64,000 bases of DNA, taken from assembly GCF_003399765.1 (NCBI RefSeq), contig NZ_NFZV01000005.1, forward strand, positions 163,813 to 227,812, in the 5' to 3' direction. This DNA is from Alkalilimnicola ehrlichii. Lineage in GTDB: Bacteria; Pseudomonadota; Gammaproteobacteria; Nitrococcales; AK92. This document shows, in pieces, positions 54,185-63,814 of this stretch (its first letter is position 1; every line of letters begins with the position of its first letter). A program made the translations under genes and the position numbers. The notes under the pieces were generated by a model. The model was not told where the DNA came from. It ran no database searches and was given only the letters and a program-made list of their open reading frames with translations.

Positions 54185-54369
54185 AGTACGCCATCTGACT
54201 TTAATCTTCGGGTTCAGAGCGTCTCCCTCGGCCCCTGGCGGTGTTGCGCCTCTCGCCAAGGGAGTCGCGCCATTGACTGCGAGACGCTCCCTGCGGGCGA
54301 GCCTGCGCACCAATACCGCGAACGCGCACAAGCTCGCTGAATCCGAAGATTGAAGTCAGATGGCGTACT
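54185..54369. mobile_element. 185-bp inverted-repeat element (MITE-like)
   Basis: Arms at 54185-54217 and 54337-54369 are inverted repeats of 33 bases with two mismatches (AGTACGCCATCTGACTT then mismatch). GTT lies directly outside both ends (54182-54184, 54370-54372), a possible 3-bp target duplication. Inside are a perfect 9-bp pair GAGCGTCTC (54217-54225)/GAGACGCTC (54281-54289) and other palindromes. No credible gene is inside. It sits 29 bp upstream of the porin start, between the porin and the phoB Pho box. Confidence 0.65.
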
Positions 54370-54476
54370 GTTTACAGGTCGGCCTCGGCCGATGTCTGTC
54401 GAGCTGGCAAGATGCCGTTGCAGCGTTACAGTTTCGGGTCAAAAATGAGAAGATTTCCTGACAGAGCGCCTTGTTG

Positions 54477-54510
54477 CTGTCATTAAACTGTCACGTCCGT
54501 GAGATCTAAT
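54477..54510 (+). promoter_or_regulatory. Pho box and -10 of phoB-phoR
   Basis: CTGTCAT (54477-54483) and CTGTCAC (54488-54494) are PhoB half-sites 11 bp apart with a TAAA spacer, essentially consensus. TCTAAT (54505-54510) follows after 10 bases as the -10, the geometry of PhoB-activated promoters that lack a -35. It should make phoBR autoregulated. Confidence 0.88.
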
Positions 54511-54591
54511 GGCAGCACGTTACATGACGGAGCCACCGAACAAGACGCTAGGCTTGTTCTGAGAATTGTATTCGTAATAGGCGATTAACTC

Positions 54592-55280
54592 ATGGCGGTA
54601 AAAGTTTTAATCATTGAAGATGAGGCTGCCATTCGCGACATGGTTGCGTTGGCGCTGGCCCGGGAAGGTTACGAGGCGCATCAGGCAGAGTCGGGAGAGG
54701 AAGGTTTCTCGTTGCTAAACGAGGTCGTTCCGGATCTGATTTTGCTGGATTGGATGCTGCCGGGCATGAGCGGCGTCGACTTCGCAAAGCGGATCAAGAA
54801 AGACCCGCTGTGTCGGGATATCCCTATCATCATGTTGACGGCGCGCGGCGAGGAAGAGGACAAAGTCCGCGGCTTGAGCGTGGGCGCGGACGATTTCGTG
54901 ACCAAGCCCTTTTCTCCTCGCGAGCTGATCGCTCGCATCAAAGCGGTGCTGCGTCGTGCGTCGCCGATGGCGGCCGATGAGGTTGTGGAAGTAGACGGCT
55001 TGGCGCTCGACCCGGTTAGCCATCGGGTGCGCGCCGAGGAAGGCAGCCTAGATCTCGGCCCTACCGAGTTCAAGCTCTTGCATTTTTTATGACGCATCAG
55101 GAGCGTGTCTTTACCCGCGGGCAGTTACTCGATAACGTGTGGGGCACTAATGTCTACGTCGAGGAGCGCACTGTGGACGTTCACATTCGCCGTCTTCGCA
55201 AGGCTCTCGCCGTCAGCGGTCACGACCGCTTGGTGCAAACCGTCCGGGGGGCCGGCTACCGGTTCTCTGCTAAGCCGTGA
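54592..55280 (+). CDS. phoB: PhoB phosphate response regulator (one frameshift)
   Basis: PhoB activates the phosphate-starvation regulon. The receiver domain has the acidic pocket Glu9-Asp10, phosphoacceptor Asp53 ([11 protein letters not shown]) and Lys105 ([10 protein letters not shown]); the C-terminal winged helix has [11 protein letters not shown] and [12 protein letters not shown]. The frame breaks at the T6 run 55083-55088. Seven T give [17 protein letters not shown] and a product of 229 residues, exactly the usual PhoB length. As sequenced it would lose the DNA-binding recognition helix. phoR overlaps the stop by four bases. Confidence 0.95.
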
Positions 55281-56596
55281 TTCCTTATAACCCCTGGCCA
55301 GGCGTCCTTCTCCGGTGGGGTTTGCTTACCGCCGGTTTGGGCGTGCTCGGCTACCTTGTCAATCAACTGTTTCTGGTGCTGTTCTTAGGAACGCTGATTT
55401 ACTTGGGATGGCACCTGAGTAATGTTGCCCGGCTTGAGTTCTGGCTACGCACGGATCGTCGCTTTGAGCCGCCGCATGGGCGTGGCTTATGGGAAGACAT
55501 TTTTAACCATATTTACCGCTTGCAGAAACATCACCGGCAACGTCGTCGGCGCCTTATCGAAATGCTGCAGGCGTTTCGGGAATCGATCGACGCAATGCCG
55601 GATGCCGCTGTCGTATTGCGGGACGATGGCGAAATGCAGTGGTGGAACTCCGCGGCGGAGCATTTGCTGGGTTTGAAATGGCCGAAGGATGCTGGGCTGC
55701 GCCTGGAGAACCTATTCCGTAACCCTGAGTTCTCCGAGTTTATTCAGCGTACTTACGATAAACCCGAGCCGATTCGCTTGCCGTCGCCCGTCAACGAATC
55801 CATCGTCCTTGATATTCGCTTGGTCCCCTATGGGCGCAATCAGCGCTTGTTACTCGGCCGTGACGTTACGCGCCTGCAACGGCTAGAATCGATGCGGCGA
55901 GATTTCGTGGCTAACGTTTCGCATGAGCTACGTACGCCGTTGACGGTCATTCAAGGTGTGTCGGAAACCTTAGTCGAAGCCGATTTGGAGGCCGCCGACC
56001 GGCACGGTTTGGAGCTGATTCAACAGCAGGCGCAACGAATGGGGCGCCTGGTGGAGGATTTGTTGCAGCTGTCTCGATTGGAAACCAGTAGCCGGCCGGC
56101 AGACGTGGCCCCCGTAGACGTGCCGGCTATGCTGCACTCGCTGCGCCGTGAAGCCGAAACCTTGAGCGGAGATCGCGAGCATTTCCTACAGTTGGATGTG
56201 CGTACTCAATGTCAGGTTTTAGCGGACGAGGGCGAGTTGCGTAGCGCGTTCTCCAACCTGGTTTTCAATGCAGTCAATTACACGCCTCCAGGCGGGGCCA
56301 TTACCTTAAAGTGGTGGTGCGATAAGGACGGCGCGCATTTCTCCGTTACCGACACCGGTATCGGTATTCCCGCTAAGCATATCCCCCGGTTGACCGAACG
56401 GTTTTACCGGGTCGATAGAGGGCGTAGCACTAAAACCGGCGGGACGGGGCTTGGGTTGGCTATCGTAAAGCATATTCTGCAACGCTACGACGCGCGTTTA
56501 GCGATTGAGAGCAAGCCGGGTGTCGGTAGTACCTTTAGTTGCCATTTTCCCATTCCCATGTGTTACCAAGATGCCGCCGCTAGTCGGGCGGGGTAG
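55277..56596 (+). CDS. phoR: PhoR phosphate sensor histidine kinase
   Basis: PhoR phosphorylates PhoB when phosphate is low, with signal input from Pst/PhoU. Two adjoining membrane segments (about 9-47) are followed by a linker, a PAS domain (about 100-195, [19 protein letters not shown]), a HisKA dimer domain with His216 in [13 protein letters not shown], and an ATPase domain with the N box [17 protein letters not shown] and GGTGLGLAI. No large periplasmic domain, as is usual for PhoR. The GTG start overlaps the phoB stop as GTGA. 439 residues. Confidence 0.95.
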   Translation: MIPYNPWPGVLLRWGLLTAGLGVLGYLVNQLFLVLFLGTLIYLGWHLSNVARLEFWLRTDRRFEPPHGRGLWEDIFNHIYRLQKHHRQRRRRLIEMLQAFRESIDAMPDAAVVLRDDGEMQWWNSAAEHLLGLKWPKDAGLRLENLFRNPEFSEFIQRTYDKPEPIRLPSPVNESIVLDIRLVPYGRNQRLLLGRDVTRLQRLESMRRDFVANVSHELRTPLTVIQGVSETLVEADLEAADRHGLELIQQQAQRMGRLVEDLLQLSRLETSSRPADVAPVDVPAMLHSLRREAETLSGDREHFLQLDVRTQCQVLADEGELRSAFSNLVFNAVNYTPPGGAITLKWWCDKDGAHFSVTDTGIGIPAKHIPRLTERFYRVDRGRSTKTGGTGLGLAIVKHILQRYDARLAIESKPGVGSTFSCHFPIPMCYQDAAASRAG

Positions 56597-56753
56597 GTGC
56601 TTCTTGTCGGCGTAAGATTCCCAACCGTTGCGGTATCTTGAGATCCTAGTGGCCTGTGAAAAACGCCGTTGTCGCCGAGCGTTCTCGACGGCCATCGGGT
56701 TGGTCTTGCTTGTGTGTTCGGTAACTTTAATCTTTGCTTAACGCTACATGGAC

Positions 56754-56798
56754 TTGTCACGTTGCTTTCACTGTTCTGTCATCTATCGCTCCTATAGT
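56754..56798 (+). promoter_or_regulatory. Triple Pho box and -10 of pstS
   Basis: Three half-sites sit at exact 11-bp steps: TTGTCAC (56754-56760), CTTTCAC (56765-56771) and CTGTCAT (56776-56782). TATAGT (56793-56798) follows after 10 bases. Three tandem repeats suggest binding by more than one PhoB dimer. Confidence 0.88.
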
Positions 56799-56876
56799 GA
56801 GCACCGTCGTCGGGCAGGTGACTAACGTAAGCCGCCCACTATCGATGAACCAACGCTCAGTTAAGGAGTGCGTGAA

Positions 56877-57850
56877 ATGACGCGGAAAATAATGACCGGC
56901 CTCGCTGCAGCGGCGCTGATGTTCAGTGCGGGGGCGGGGCAGAACGCGTTCAGGTTGATGCGAACCTGCCCGTGTATTCTGAAGTGTCCGGCGTATCCGG
57001 CAGCCTAAGCTCGATGGGTTCCGATACCCTGAATAACCTGATGACTCTGTGGGCAGAAGAGTTCAACAGCTTCTATCCGAACGTCAACATCCAGATTCAG
57101 GGCGCCGGCTCTTCCACTGCGCCGACGGCGTTAACCGAAGGTACCGCCAACTTCGGTCCGATGAGCCGGGCGATGCGCGACAGCGAAATCGCAGCGTTCG
57201 AAGCAGCTCACGGCTATCCGCCGACGCTGGTTCGGGTGGCGATCGACACCTTGGCGGTTTTCGTCAATCGGGATAACCCGATCGAAGGGCTGACGCTGGA
57301 GCAGGTCGACGCGATCTTCTCCTCCACCCGTCGTTGCGGCGGGCCGCAGGATATCACCCGTTGGGGCCAAGTCGGCCTGGGCGGCGCTTGGCAGAACCGC
57401 GACTTCACCTTGTACTCGCGTAACGCCGTATCCGGTACTTACGGCTACTTCCGGCAGCACGCGCTGTGCGACGGCGATTTCAAAAACTCGATTAACGAAC
57501 AGCCGGGTTCGGCTTCCGTTGTTCAGGGTGTGAGCGAGTCCATCAACGGCATTGGCTACTCCGGCATGGGTTATGCCACCTCCGGCGTCCGCGCGATCAA
57601 ACTGGGCCGCGAGGAAGGCAGACTGTTCGAGCCTAACGCTGAGAATGCCGTGTCCGGGGATTATCCGCTGGCGCGTTTCCTCTACCTGTACGTCAACAAA
57701 CATCCGGAGCGGGATCTGGCGCCGCGTGAAAAGGAATTCCTGCGCCTGGTGCTGTCTCAGCAGGGTCAAGAGGTGACGGTTCGCGACGGCTTCTTGCCGC
57801 TGCCGGAGTCCTTGGCTAAGCAGGAGCGTCAGCGCCTGGGTATCGAATAA
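56877..57850 (+). CDS. pstS: PstS phosphate-binding protein (one frameshift)
   Basis: PstS delivers phosphate to PstCA. The signal peptide starts [20 protein letters not shown]. The frame breaks in the G4 run 56936-56939; five G join it to [21 protein letters not shown] and a 324-residue protein. Phosphate-loop motifs are [24 protein letters not shown] and [11 protein letters not shown]. The usual second-domain stretch [13 protein letters not shown] is present. As sequenced the mature protein would have no export signal. It is preceded by the triple Pho box and AAGGAG. Confidence 0.93.
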
Positions 57851-57879
57851 GAAACCGTAACGGTTCTTAAAAGAAGTTT

Positions 57880-57907
57880 AACGGCCCCTAATGGGGCCGT
57901 TTCTTTT
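57880..57907 (+). terminator. Hairpin terminator/attenuator between pstS and pstC
   Basis: AACGGCCCC pairs perfectly with GGGGCCGTT around a TAAT loop and is followed by TCTTTT. It lies 29 bases after pstS, so it probably gives a high pstS:pstCAB ratio, as is common when the binding protein is needed in excess. Confidence 0.85.
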
Positions 57908-57992
57908 ACTGACGGTAGAGCGTTTTCGGCACCACCGGACTCAGCCTGCTTCGTTCAGCCTTTCCTGTTTTCGTAATAATAGTTTCCCGAGG

Positions 57993-58026
57993 CTGTAACA
58001 AATCCGTCATCTATCCCGCCTATGAT
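57993..58026 (+). promoter_or_regulatory. Pho box and -10 of pstCAB-phoU
   Basis: CTGTAAC (57993-57999) and CCGTCAT (58004-58010) are half-sites 11 bp apart. TATGAT (58021-58026) follows after 10 bases and ends 36 bases before the pstC ATG. The site allows separate PhoB-dependent transcription of pstC onward past the hairpin. Confidence 0.78.
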
Positions 58027-58062
58027 GCCCGGCAGTTGTCGTAGAAGCCTTTGAGGGGCCGC

Positions 58063-60387
58063 ATGAACGATCTTGCCAATCCTGCCGGAGTCGCCGGCAA
58101 GCTGCGAAAAGAGCGCAGCCTATTGCCGACGGGGGAACGTCTCGCCAGACTGCGCCGTTGGCGCAACATAAAAGACCAGCTTGCCCGGTACGGTATCGGT
58201 ATCTTTGGTCTCGGTGTTATCTTTTGCCTTGGGCTGATTTTCGTTTACTTGTTCAGCGAAGTCGTGCCGCTGTTTCGTAGCGCTGCGGTTACTCAAGGCG
58301 CCGTGTACGCGGCGCCGGGACCGATCGATGGCGTAAGAACGGCACAGGTTGCTTCCGACCGTCATAACTCGCTTGGCGTTCGGCTAACCGATGCCGGACA
58401 CGCGCTCTTCTTCTCGCCCGAAACCGGGGAAGTCCTGGAGCAAAAGATACTACCTTTGCCCGCCGACGTTGCGGTTACTGCCCGTGCAAGAGCCGAAGCG
58501 CGCAGCCGCACGGTGGCGATAGGCCTAGATAACGGGCATGTGCTGATCGCCGCCTACGGTTTCGACGAAGTGTTCAGGGGCGGGGCGCGACAGGTCAGCG
58601 GTTCGTTGGAGTATCCGGTCGCGGTCGACGGCGATCCCTTGCTGGACGTCGCCGGCGACGGCACGGCGGTTCGCAACTTAGCGGTACAGCGCGGGGCGCG
58701 AGGGATTGCTTTGGCCGCAGAGCTGGCGGATGGGCGTTTGGTGTTGGTCCGCTTCGAGGAAACACGGTCGTTTCTTACCGGCGAAACTACGGTCGAGCGC
58801 AAGCAATATGAGCTGGAACGCCCGCCGAGTAACGCGGCCATCACTCGCATGCTGTTGGACGGCACCAACCGTAGCTTGCTGGTGGGCGATGCCGACGGGC
58901 AAGTGCATTACTACGATATTGCGCGTCCGGCGGACGGGCAGGTGCGCGATAGCCGGCGTGTGATGCAAGACCCGAATGCCGCGGTTACGTCGATGGAGTA
59001 CCTGCTCGGCTCGGTGTCCTTAATCGTTGGCGGCTCCGACGGTTCGGTCAGTCAGTGGTTTTTGGTACGCGATGCGGACAACATCGGTCGTCTGACCCAC
59101 ATCCGCGATTTCGAGTCGCATGCCGCGCCGGTGCGCGCGATCGCGCCGGAGTATGCGCGTAAAGGGTTCGCCACCGCCGATGCCGACGGTACGATCAAAT
59201 TGCATTACGCCACCTCCGAAAGAACCTTGGCGACCTACGGCGGCATTGGTACGGCGCCGCGAGCGTTATCTTTCGGCCCCCGTGCCAACGCCCTATATGC
59301 CGTCGGCGAGGACGAGCGGTTGCATCGGCTTATCGTACGTAATCCGCACCCGGAAGTGTCGTTCTCGGCGTTTTGGCAGAAGGTGTGGTACGAAGGGCGT
59401 TCAGAGCCGGATTACGTGTGGCAATCCTCCTCCGCCACGGACGAGTTCGAACCGAAGTTCTCGCTCGTGCCGCTGACGGTCGGCACCATTAAGGCAGCCT
59501 TTTACGCCATGTTATTCGCTGTTCCGTTAGCGATCATGGCGGCCATTTATAGCGCTTACTTCATGTCGGCCCGCCTGCGCGGCTACGTGAAGCCGACTAT
59601 CGAAATCATGGAAGCCTTGCCCACCGTTATTCTTGGCTTCCTGGCCGGCTTGTGGTTGGCGCCTTTCATCGAAAATAACCTACCGGCGGTAGCCAGTATT
59701 CTGCTCCTAATGCCTTTGCTGATGGTGGCGTTCGGTTTTATCTGGACCCGTTTGGTTTCGGCTGAGTGGCGGGCGCGGATTCCGGTCGGCTGGGAAGCTG
59801 CGCTGCTGATTCCGGTGGTGATTTTGGTCGGTTGGTTGTCGGTTTCCCTAAGCCCGCTTCTGGAAGTCGCCTTATTCGGCGGGGACGCTCGGCAGTGGCT
59901 GACCGACGTCGGCATCACCTACGACCAACGCAATGCCTTAGTGGTGGGGATTGCGATGGGCTTTGCCGTTATTCCAACGATTTACTCGATCTCGGAAGAT
60001 GCGATCTTCAACGTGCCGAAGCACCTGACGCAAGGCTCGCTGGCCTTGGGCGCCACCCCTTGGCAGACGATGACGCGTGTTGTGCTGTTGACGGCAAGCC
60101 CCGGTATTTTCTCCGCCGTGATGATCGGCATGGGCCGGGCGGTCGGCGAGACCATGATCGTACTGATGGCGACCGGCAACAGCCCGATCGTCAACTTCAA
60201 TATCTTCGAAGGCATGCGCACCCTGTCAGCCAATATCGCCGTGGAAATGCCGGAAGCGGCGGTGGGCGGTACGCATTTCCGGATCTTGTTCTTAGCCGCC
60301 TTGGTGCTGTTCGTCATCACCTTCGTGATGAACACCGTCGCCGAAATCGTCCGGCAGCGGCTGCGCCAGAAATACAGCGCATTGTAA
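58063..60387 (+). CDS. pstC: PstC phosphate permease with large periplasmic insert
   Basis: PstC is one of two membrane subunits of the phosphate importer. After helix 1 (about 50-72) comes some 400 residues of soluble, beta-rich sequence with WD/propeller-like repeats (AAYGFDEVFRG, SLLVGDADGQVHYYDI, SLIVGGSDGSVSQWF, KGFATADADGTIKLHYA), then the permease core with helices from about 480 and the coupling loop [20 protein letters not shown]. 774 residues against about 320 in E. coli; long PstC also occurs in Pseudomonas. The start at 58063 has GAGG 8 bases upstream. Confidence 0.93.
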   Translation: MNDLANPAGVAGKLRKERSLLPTGERLARLRRWRNIKDQLARYGIGIFGLGVIFCLGLIFVYLFSEVVPLFRSAAVTQGAVYAAPGPIDGVRTAQVASDRHNSLGVRLTDAGHALFFSPETGEVLEQKILPLPADVAVTARARAEARSRTVAIGLDNGHVLIAAYGFDEVFRGGARQVSGSLEYPVAVDGDPLLDVAGDGTAVRNLAVQRGARGIALAAELADGRLVLVRFEETRSFLTGETTVERKQYELERPPSNAAITRMLLDGTNRSLLVGDADGQVHYYDIARPADGQVRDSRRVMQDPNAAVTSMEYLLGSVSLIVGGSDGSVSQWFLVRDADNIGRLTHIRDFESHAAPVRAIAPEYARKGFATADADGTIKLHYATSERTLATYGGIGTAPRALSFGPRANALYAVGEDERLHRLIVRNPHPEVSFSAFWQKVWYEGRSEPDYVWQSSSATDEFEPKFSLVPLTVGTIKAAFYAMLFAVPLAIMAAIYSAYFMSARLRGYVKPTIEIMEALPTVILGFLAGLWLAPFIENNLPAVASILLLMPLLMVAFGFIWTRLVSAEWRARIPVGWEAALLIPVVILVGWLSVSLSPLLEVALFGGDARQWLTDVGITYDQRNALVVGIAMGFAVIPTIYSISEDAIFNVPKHLTQGSLALGATPWQTMTRVVLLTASPGIFSAVMIGMGRAVGETMIVLMATGNSPIVNFNIFEGMRTLSANIAVEMPEAAVGGTHFRILFLAALVLFVITFVMNTVAEIVRQRLRQKYSAL

Positions 60388-60401
60388 CGCGGGGGGATGC
60401 C

Positions 60402-60473
60402 ATGAGCGTCGGGCAACGAATGGTAGCGGCAGCCGGTATGTTGAGCCGGGGCTGCGTGGAGGTGAAAGCATGA
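60402..60473 (+). CDS. Possible 23-codon leader frame before pstA
   Basis: An ATG frame (MSVGQRMVAAAGMLSRGCVE and three more) lies between pstC and pstA and its TGA overlaps the pstA ATG as ATGA. GGGGGG lies 5-10 bases before its ATG. It may couple pstA translation or be chance; no homologue is known to me. Confidence 0.3.
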   Translation: MSVGQRMVAAAGMLSRGCVEVKA

Positions 60474-62134
60474 AAGAGTGGATGCGGTCAGGCACCCCCT
60501 GGGTTTGGCTTACCGGCGGCGCCGTCGCAGTCAGCTTAGTGATGGTCCTCGGACTTCTGCTAATGATCGGCGTGCGCGGGCTTGGGCACTTCTGGCCCTC
60601 GGCGGTAGTGGAGTTCGACTATGCCCAAGAAGGGCAACAGCCGGTACGGGTTTTGGGCGAGCTCAGCCGCTCCGAGACCTTGACCGCGGCGGCCATGCGC
60701 GAGGCCGGCCACGCCGTGCCGGAGGACCAAGAAATTGTTGTCCGCCATCTCATTAAGCGAGGCAATCGCGATGTTACCGGCAGCGATTTCGTGTGGTACC
60801 TGGGCAGCTACAGCTCCGAGTGGCGTTATCCCAGCGATGCGATGGTGTTGGAGCGGCTGACGTGGGGCGATTTCATTGGCTATCTGCGGGAATATAGGGA
60901 AGACGGAGAGGTCATCGTCAGCGGCAGTGAGGCGCGGCAGGCCTTCGAAGCCCGTCTCCAGGAAACGCAGCGGATGGTGCGGGAGATTGCTCACATCGAG
61001 CGCGTCGAAATTGGCGCGGTCAACCGTGAAATGGAGCGCCTGCGGCTGGTTGAGCGCGGCCTAAATCTGCGTGACGAGCTCGGCGCAGCCGAGCGGGAGC
61101 AGCGGCAGGCGGAGCTTGCTGCGGAGCGGGCGGAGCTGGACGCTGAGTACGCGGCGCTGCAAGCCCGCCGTAATGACTTACGCAGCGAACTGCGTCGCTA
61201 TAGCATCGTCGCCGAGGTCATGGACGGGCGCATGCAGGAAATCCAGCTGGGCGAAATCGTGAAGGCCTGGTGGCCGAACGATATGGGGTTTTTCGCCAAG
61301 CTCGGATTCTACGGCCAGAGCTTTTGGGATTTCATCAGCGGTTTTCCGCGCGAAGCAAATACCGAAGGCGGCATCCTGCCCGCTATCTTCGGCACGGTTA
61401 TGATGGTCATGATCATGTCGGTGGTCGTGACGCCGTTCGGGGTAATGGCGGCGATCTATCTGCGCGAGTATGCCAAACAAGGGCCGTTAACACGCGCCAT
61501 CCGGATTTCGGTGAATAATCTGGCGGGCGTGCCTTCCATCGTTTTCGGGGTGTTCGGCTTAGGCTTTTTCGTCTACTTCATTGGCGGCGGCATCGATCAG
61601 GTGTTCTACCAAGAAGCCTTACCTTCCCCCACCTACGGCGGTCCCGCGATCATCTGGGCTTCGTTAACGTTAGCGTTGTTGACGCTGCCGGTGGTTATCG
61701 TCTCGACCGAGGAGGGCTTGTCCCGTATTCCGGCTTCGATCCGGCAGGGGAGTTTGGCTTTAGGGGCGACCAAGGCGGAAACGCTATGGCGGGTCGTTGT
61801 GCCCTTGTCCGCTCCGGCGATGATGACGGGTTTGATCCTTGCCGTGGCGCGTGCTGCGGGTGAGGTCGCGCCGCTCATGCTGGTCGGCGTGGTTAAACTT
61901 GCGCCGAGCTTGCCGGTAGACGGTACGGCGCCGTACCTGCACCTGGATCGCGCCTTTATGCACTTAGGTTTCCATATCTTCGATGTCGGCTTCCAAAGCC
62001 CTAATGTCGAAGCCGGCCGGCCTTTGGTTTACGCCACGGCACTCGTGCTGGTGCTGATTATCATCATTCTTAACTTGACGGCGATCGCGATCCGCAACCG
62101 GCTCCGCGAGAAGTACAAGGCCGAGAGCGACTGA
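60470..62134 (+). CDS. pstA: PstA phosphate permease with coiled-coil insert
   Basis: PstA pairs with PstC in the importer. Helix 1 (about 12-36) is followed by about 250 residues of extra periplasmic sequence ending in a long charged coiled coil (about 150-245, with runs such as [19 protein letters not shown] and [17 protein letters not shown]), then the permease core from about 300 ([18 protein letters not shown]) with the coupling loop [20 protein letters not shown]. 554 residues against about 296 in E. coli. GGAGG lies 9 bases before the ATG. Confidence 0.93.
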   Translation: MKEWMRSGTPWVWLTGGAVAVSLVMVLGLLLMIGVRGLGHFWPSAVVEFDYAQEGQQPVRVLGELSRSETLTAAAMREAGHAVPEDQEIVVRHLIKRGNRDVTGSDFVWYLGSYSSEWRYPSDAMVLERLTWGDFIGYLREYREDGEVIVSGSEARQAFEARLQETQRMVREIAHIERVEIGAVNREMERLRLVERGLNLRDELGAAEREQRQAELAAERAELDAEYAALQARRNDLRSELRRYSIVAEVMDGRMQEIQLGEIVKAWWPNDMGFFAKLGFYGQSFWDFISGFPREANTEGGILPAIFGTVMMVMIMSVVVTPFGVMAAIYLREYAKQGPLTRAIRISVNNLAGVPSIVFGVFGLGFFVYFIGGGIDQVFYQEALPSPTYGGPAIIWASLTLALLTLPVVIVSTEEGLSRIPASIRQGSLALGATKAETLWRVVVPLSAPAMMTGLILAVARAAGEVAPLMLVGVVKLAPSLPVDGTAPYLHLDRAFMHLGFHIFDVGFQSPNVEAGRPLVYATALVLVLIIIILNLTAIAIRNRLREKYKAESD

Positions 62135-62144
62135 GGATAAGCTC

Positions 62145-62987
62145 ATGACTGAAACGAAATCTCCTTTGACCCATGCGGTCGATCCCAGCCTGCTGAGCTC
62201 AAGCCGTGCCGAAAAACTACGCCTCGAGCAAGAAGCCGCGGCGCTGGAGGTGAAGAACCTGAACGCCTACTACGGCAAGGATCACGCGTTGAAGAATATC
62301 AACATGATGATCCCGGCAAAGCGGGTCACGGCCTTCATCGGCCCGTCCGGTTGCGGCAAATCGACCTTGCTGCGCTGCTTTAACCGGATGAACGATTTGA
62401 TCGACGCTTTCCACGCCGAGGGCGAGATCACGCTGGACGGCAAGAACATCTACGACAAGCGCGTCGACGTTGCCGAACTTCGGCGCCAGGTCGGCATGGT
62501 GTTCCAGAAGCCGAACCCGTTCCCGAAGTCGATTTACGAAAACGTTGCTTACGGGCTACGTTTGCAGGGCGTGCGCAACCGGCGTTACCTGGATGAAGTG
62601 GTGGAAAAGTCCCTACGCCGGGCGGCGCTCTGGGACGAAGTTAAAGACCGACTGCATGAAAATGCCCATGGCCTTTCAGGCGGTCAGCAACAGCGTTTGG
62701 TGATTGCGCGGGCGGTGGCCATCGAGCCGGAAGTGTTGTTGCTCGACGAGCCGGCTTCGGCGCTCGATCCGTTAGCGACGTTAAAGATCGAAGAGTTGAT
62801 CTTCGAGCTGAAGGAGCACTATACCATCGTCATCGTTACCCATAACATGCAGCAAGCGGCGCGGGTGTCGGACTATACGGCTTTGATGTATATGGGCGAG
62901 CTGGTGGAATATTCCGACACCGATACGCTCTTCACGACGCCGGCAAAGAAACAGACCGAAGATTACATCACCGGCCGCTACGGTTAA
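62145..62987 (+). CDS. pstB: PstB phosphate-importer ATPase
   Basis: PstB powers PstCA. Walker [11 protein letters not shown]-loop [19 protein letters not shown], signature LSGGQQQR, Walker [13 protein letters not shown] and switch His IVTHNMQQA are all intact. The N-terminal 35 residues are a hydrophilic extension before [11 protein letters not shown], and 280 residues is within the family range. It starts 10 bp after pstA, and phoU follows after 18 bp. Confidence 0.97.
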   Translation: MTETKSPLTHAVDPSLLSSSRAEKLRLEQEAAALEVKNLNAYYGKDHALKNINMMIPAKRVTAFIGPSGCGKSTLLRCFNRMNDLIDAFHAEGEITLDGKNIYDKRVDVAELRRQVGMVFQKPNPFPKSIYENVAYGLRLQGVRNRRYLDEVVEKSLRRAALWDEVKDRLHENAHGLSGGQQQRLVIARAVAIEPEVLLLDEPASALDPLATLKIEELIFELKEHYTIVIVTHNMQQAARVSDYTALMYMGELVEYSDTDTLFTTPAKKQTEDYITGRYG

Positions 62988-63005
62988 GCGTGAGGAGGCT
63001 CGAAC

Positions 63006-63737
63006 ATGGATAACAAGAGTTTTACTAAGCATATTTCGCACCGCTTCAACGAGGAGTTGGAAGAAATCGTCAATCGGGTGATGGCGATGGGCGGTTTGGT
63101 CGAGCAGCAGTTGGCCGACGCCTTGTCGGCGCTGATCGAAGGCGACGACGAGCGCGGCGAGAAGGTGCTCGGAACCGATGTCGAAGTCAATGCGCTTGAA
63201 GTCGCCCTCGACGAAGATTGCGTCCATGTCCTTGCGCGTCGACAACCGGCGGCCAGCGACTTGCGGCTAGTGCTCGCTGTTATCAAAACGATCACCGATT
63301 TAGAGCGGATTGGCGATGAAGCCGAGCGGATCGGCCGCATGGCCATGCACCTGGCGGAGATTGGGCGCGGCAGCGAGGTGATGACGGAGTTCGAGCATCT
63401 TGGCAATCACGTTCGCTTCATGCTGCGAGGCGCGCTCGATGCCTTTGCGCGAATGGATGCAGAGCACGCCGTGCTAGTGGCCAAGTCCGACATTCAAGCG
63501 GACCGGCAGTATGAAATCATCATGCGCGGCTTGGTTGAGAGGATGAAGGAAAGCCCGGCGGAAGTACCCCGAATGATGGATTTCATTTGGGCGGCGCGAG
63601 CTTTGGAGCGTATCGGCGACCGCGCCTGTAATATCTGCGAGTACGTCATTTACTTCGTGAAGGGTAAGGATGTGCGTCACATTAGTGTCGAGCAGATGGA
63701 AGAGCGGGTGGGCGTGAAGTCGGAGGTGACTGAGTAG
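63006..63737 (+). CDS. phoU: PhoU phosphate signalling regulator
   Basis: PhoU links Pst transport state to PhoR and prevents PhoB activation when phosphate is plentiful. Two three-helix repeats are visible, each with a metal-binding E/DxxxD-type motif (TDLERIGDEAERI and ARALERIGDRACNI). 243 residues, normal. GAGG lies 8 bases before the ATG. It closes the phoBR-pstSCAB-phoU locus. Confidence 0.96.
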   Translation: MDNKSFTKHISHRFNEELEEIVNRVMAMGGLVEQQLADALSALIEGDDERGEKVLGTDVEVNALEVALDEDCVHVLARRQPAASDLRLVLAVIKTITDLERIGDEAERIGRMAMHLAEIGRGSEVMTEFEHLGNHVRFMLRGALDAFARMDAEHAVLVAKSDIQADRQYEIIMRGLVERMKESPAEVPRMMDFIWAARALERIGDRACNICEYVIYFVKGKDVRHISVEQMEERVGVKSEVTE

Positions 63738-63762
63738 TAGGTTGTTGGTGGTTAGTTTCTGG

Positions 63763-63814
63763 TGTTGGTGGTTAAGTTTGGTGCGCTGCGCGCGATGGAT
63801 TTAGAAGGCGGCGT
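63763..63814. repeat. Dispersed intergenic repeat, copy 2
   Basis: This copy aligns without gaps to 37072-37123 (about 10 differences in 52). It is preceded by a partial direct repeat of its own left end (GTTGGTGGTTA at 63743-63753). Both copies follow a gene end by about 30-90 bases. Confidence 0.6.

Noticed and set aside
54035..54340. Short frames across the inverted-repeat element
   Set aside because: They are produced by the GC-rich palindromes and have no independent support as proteins.
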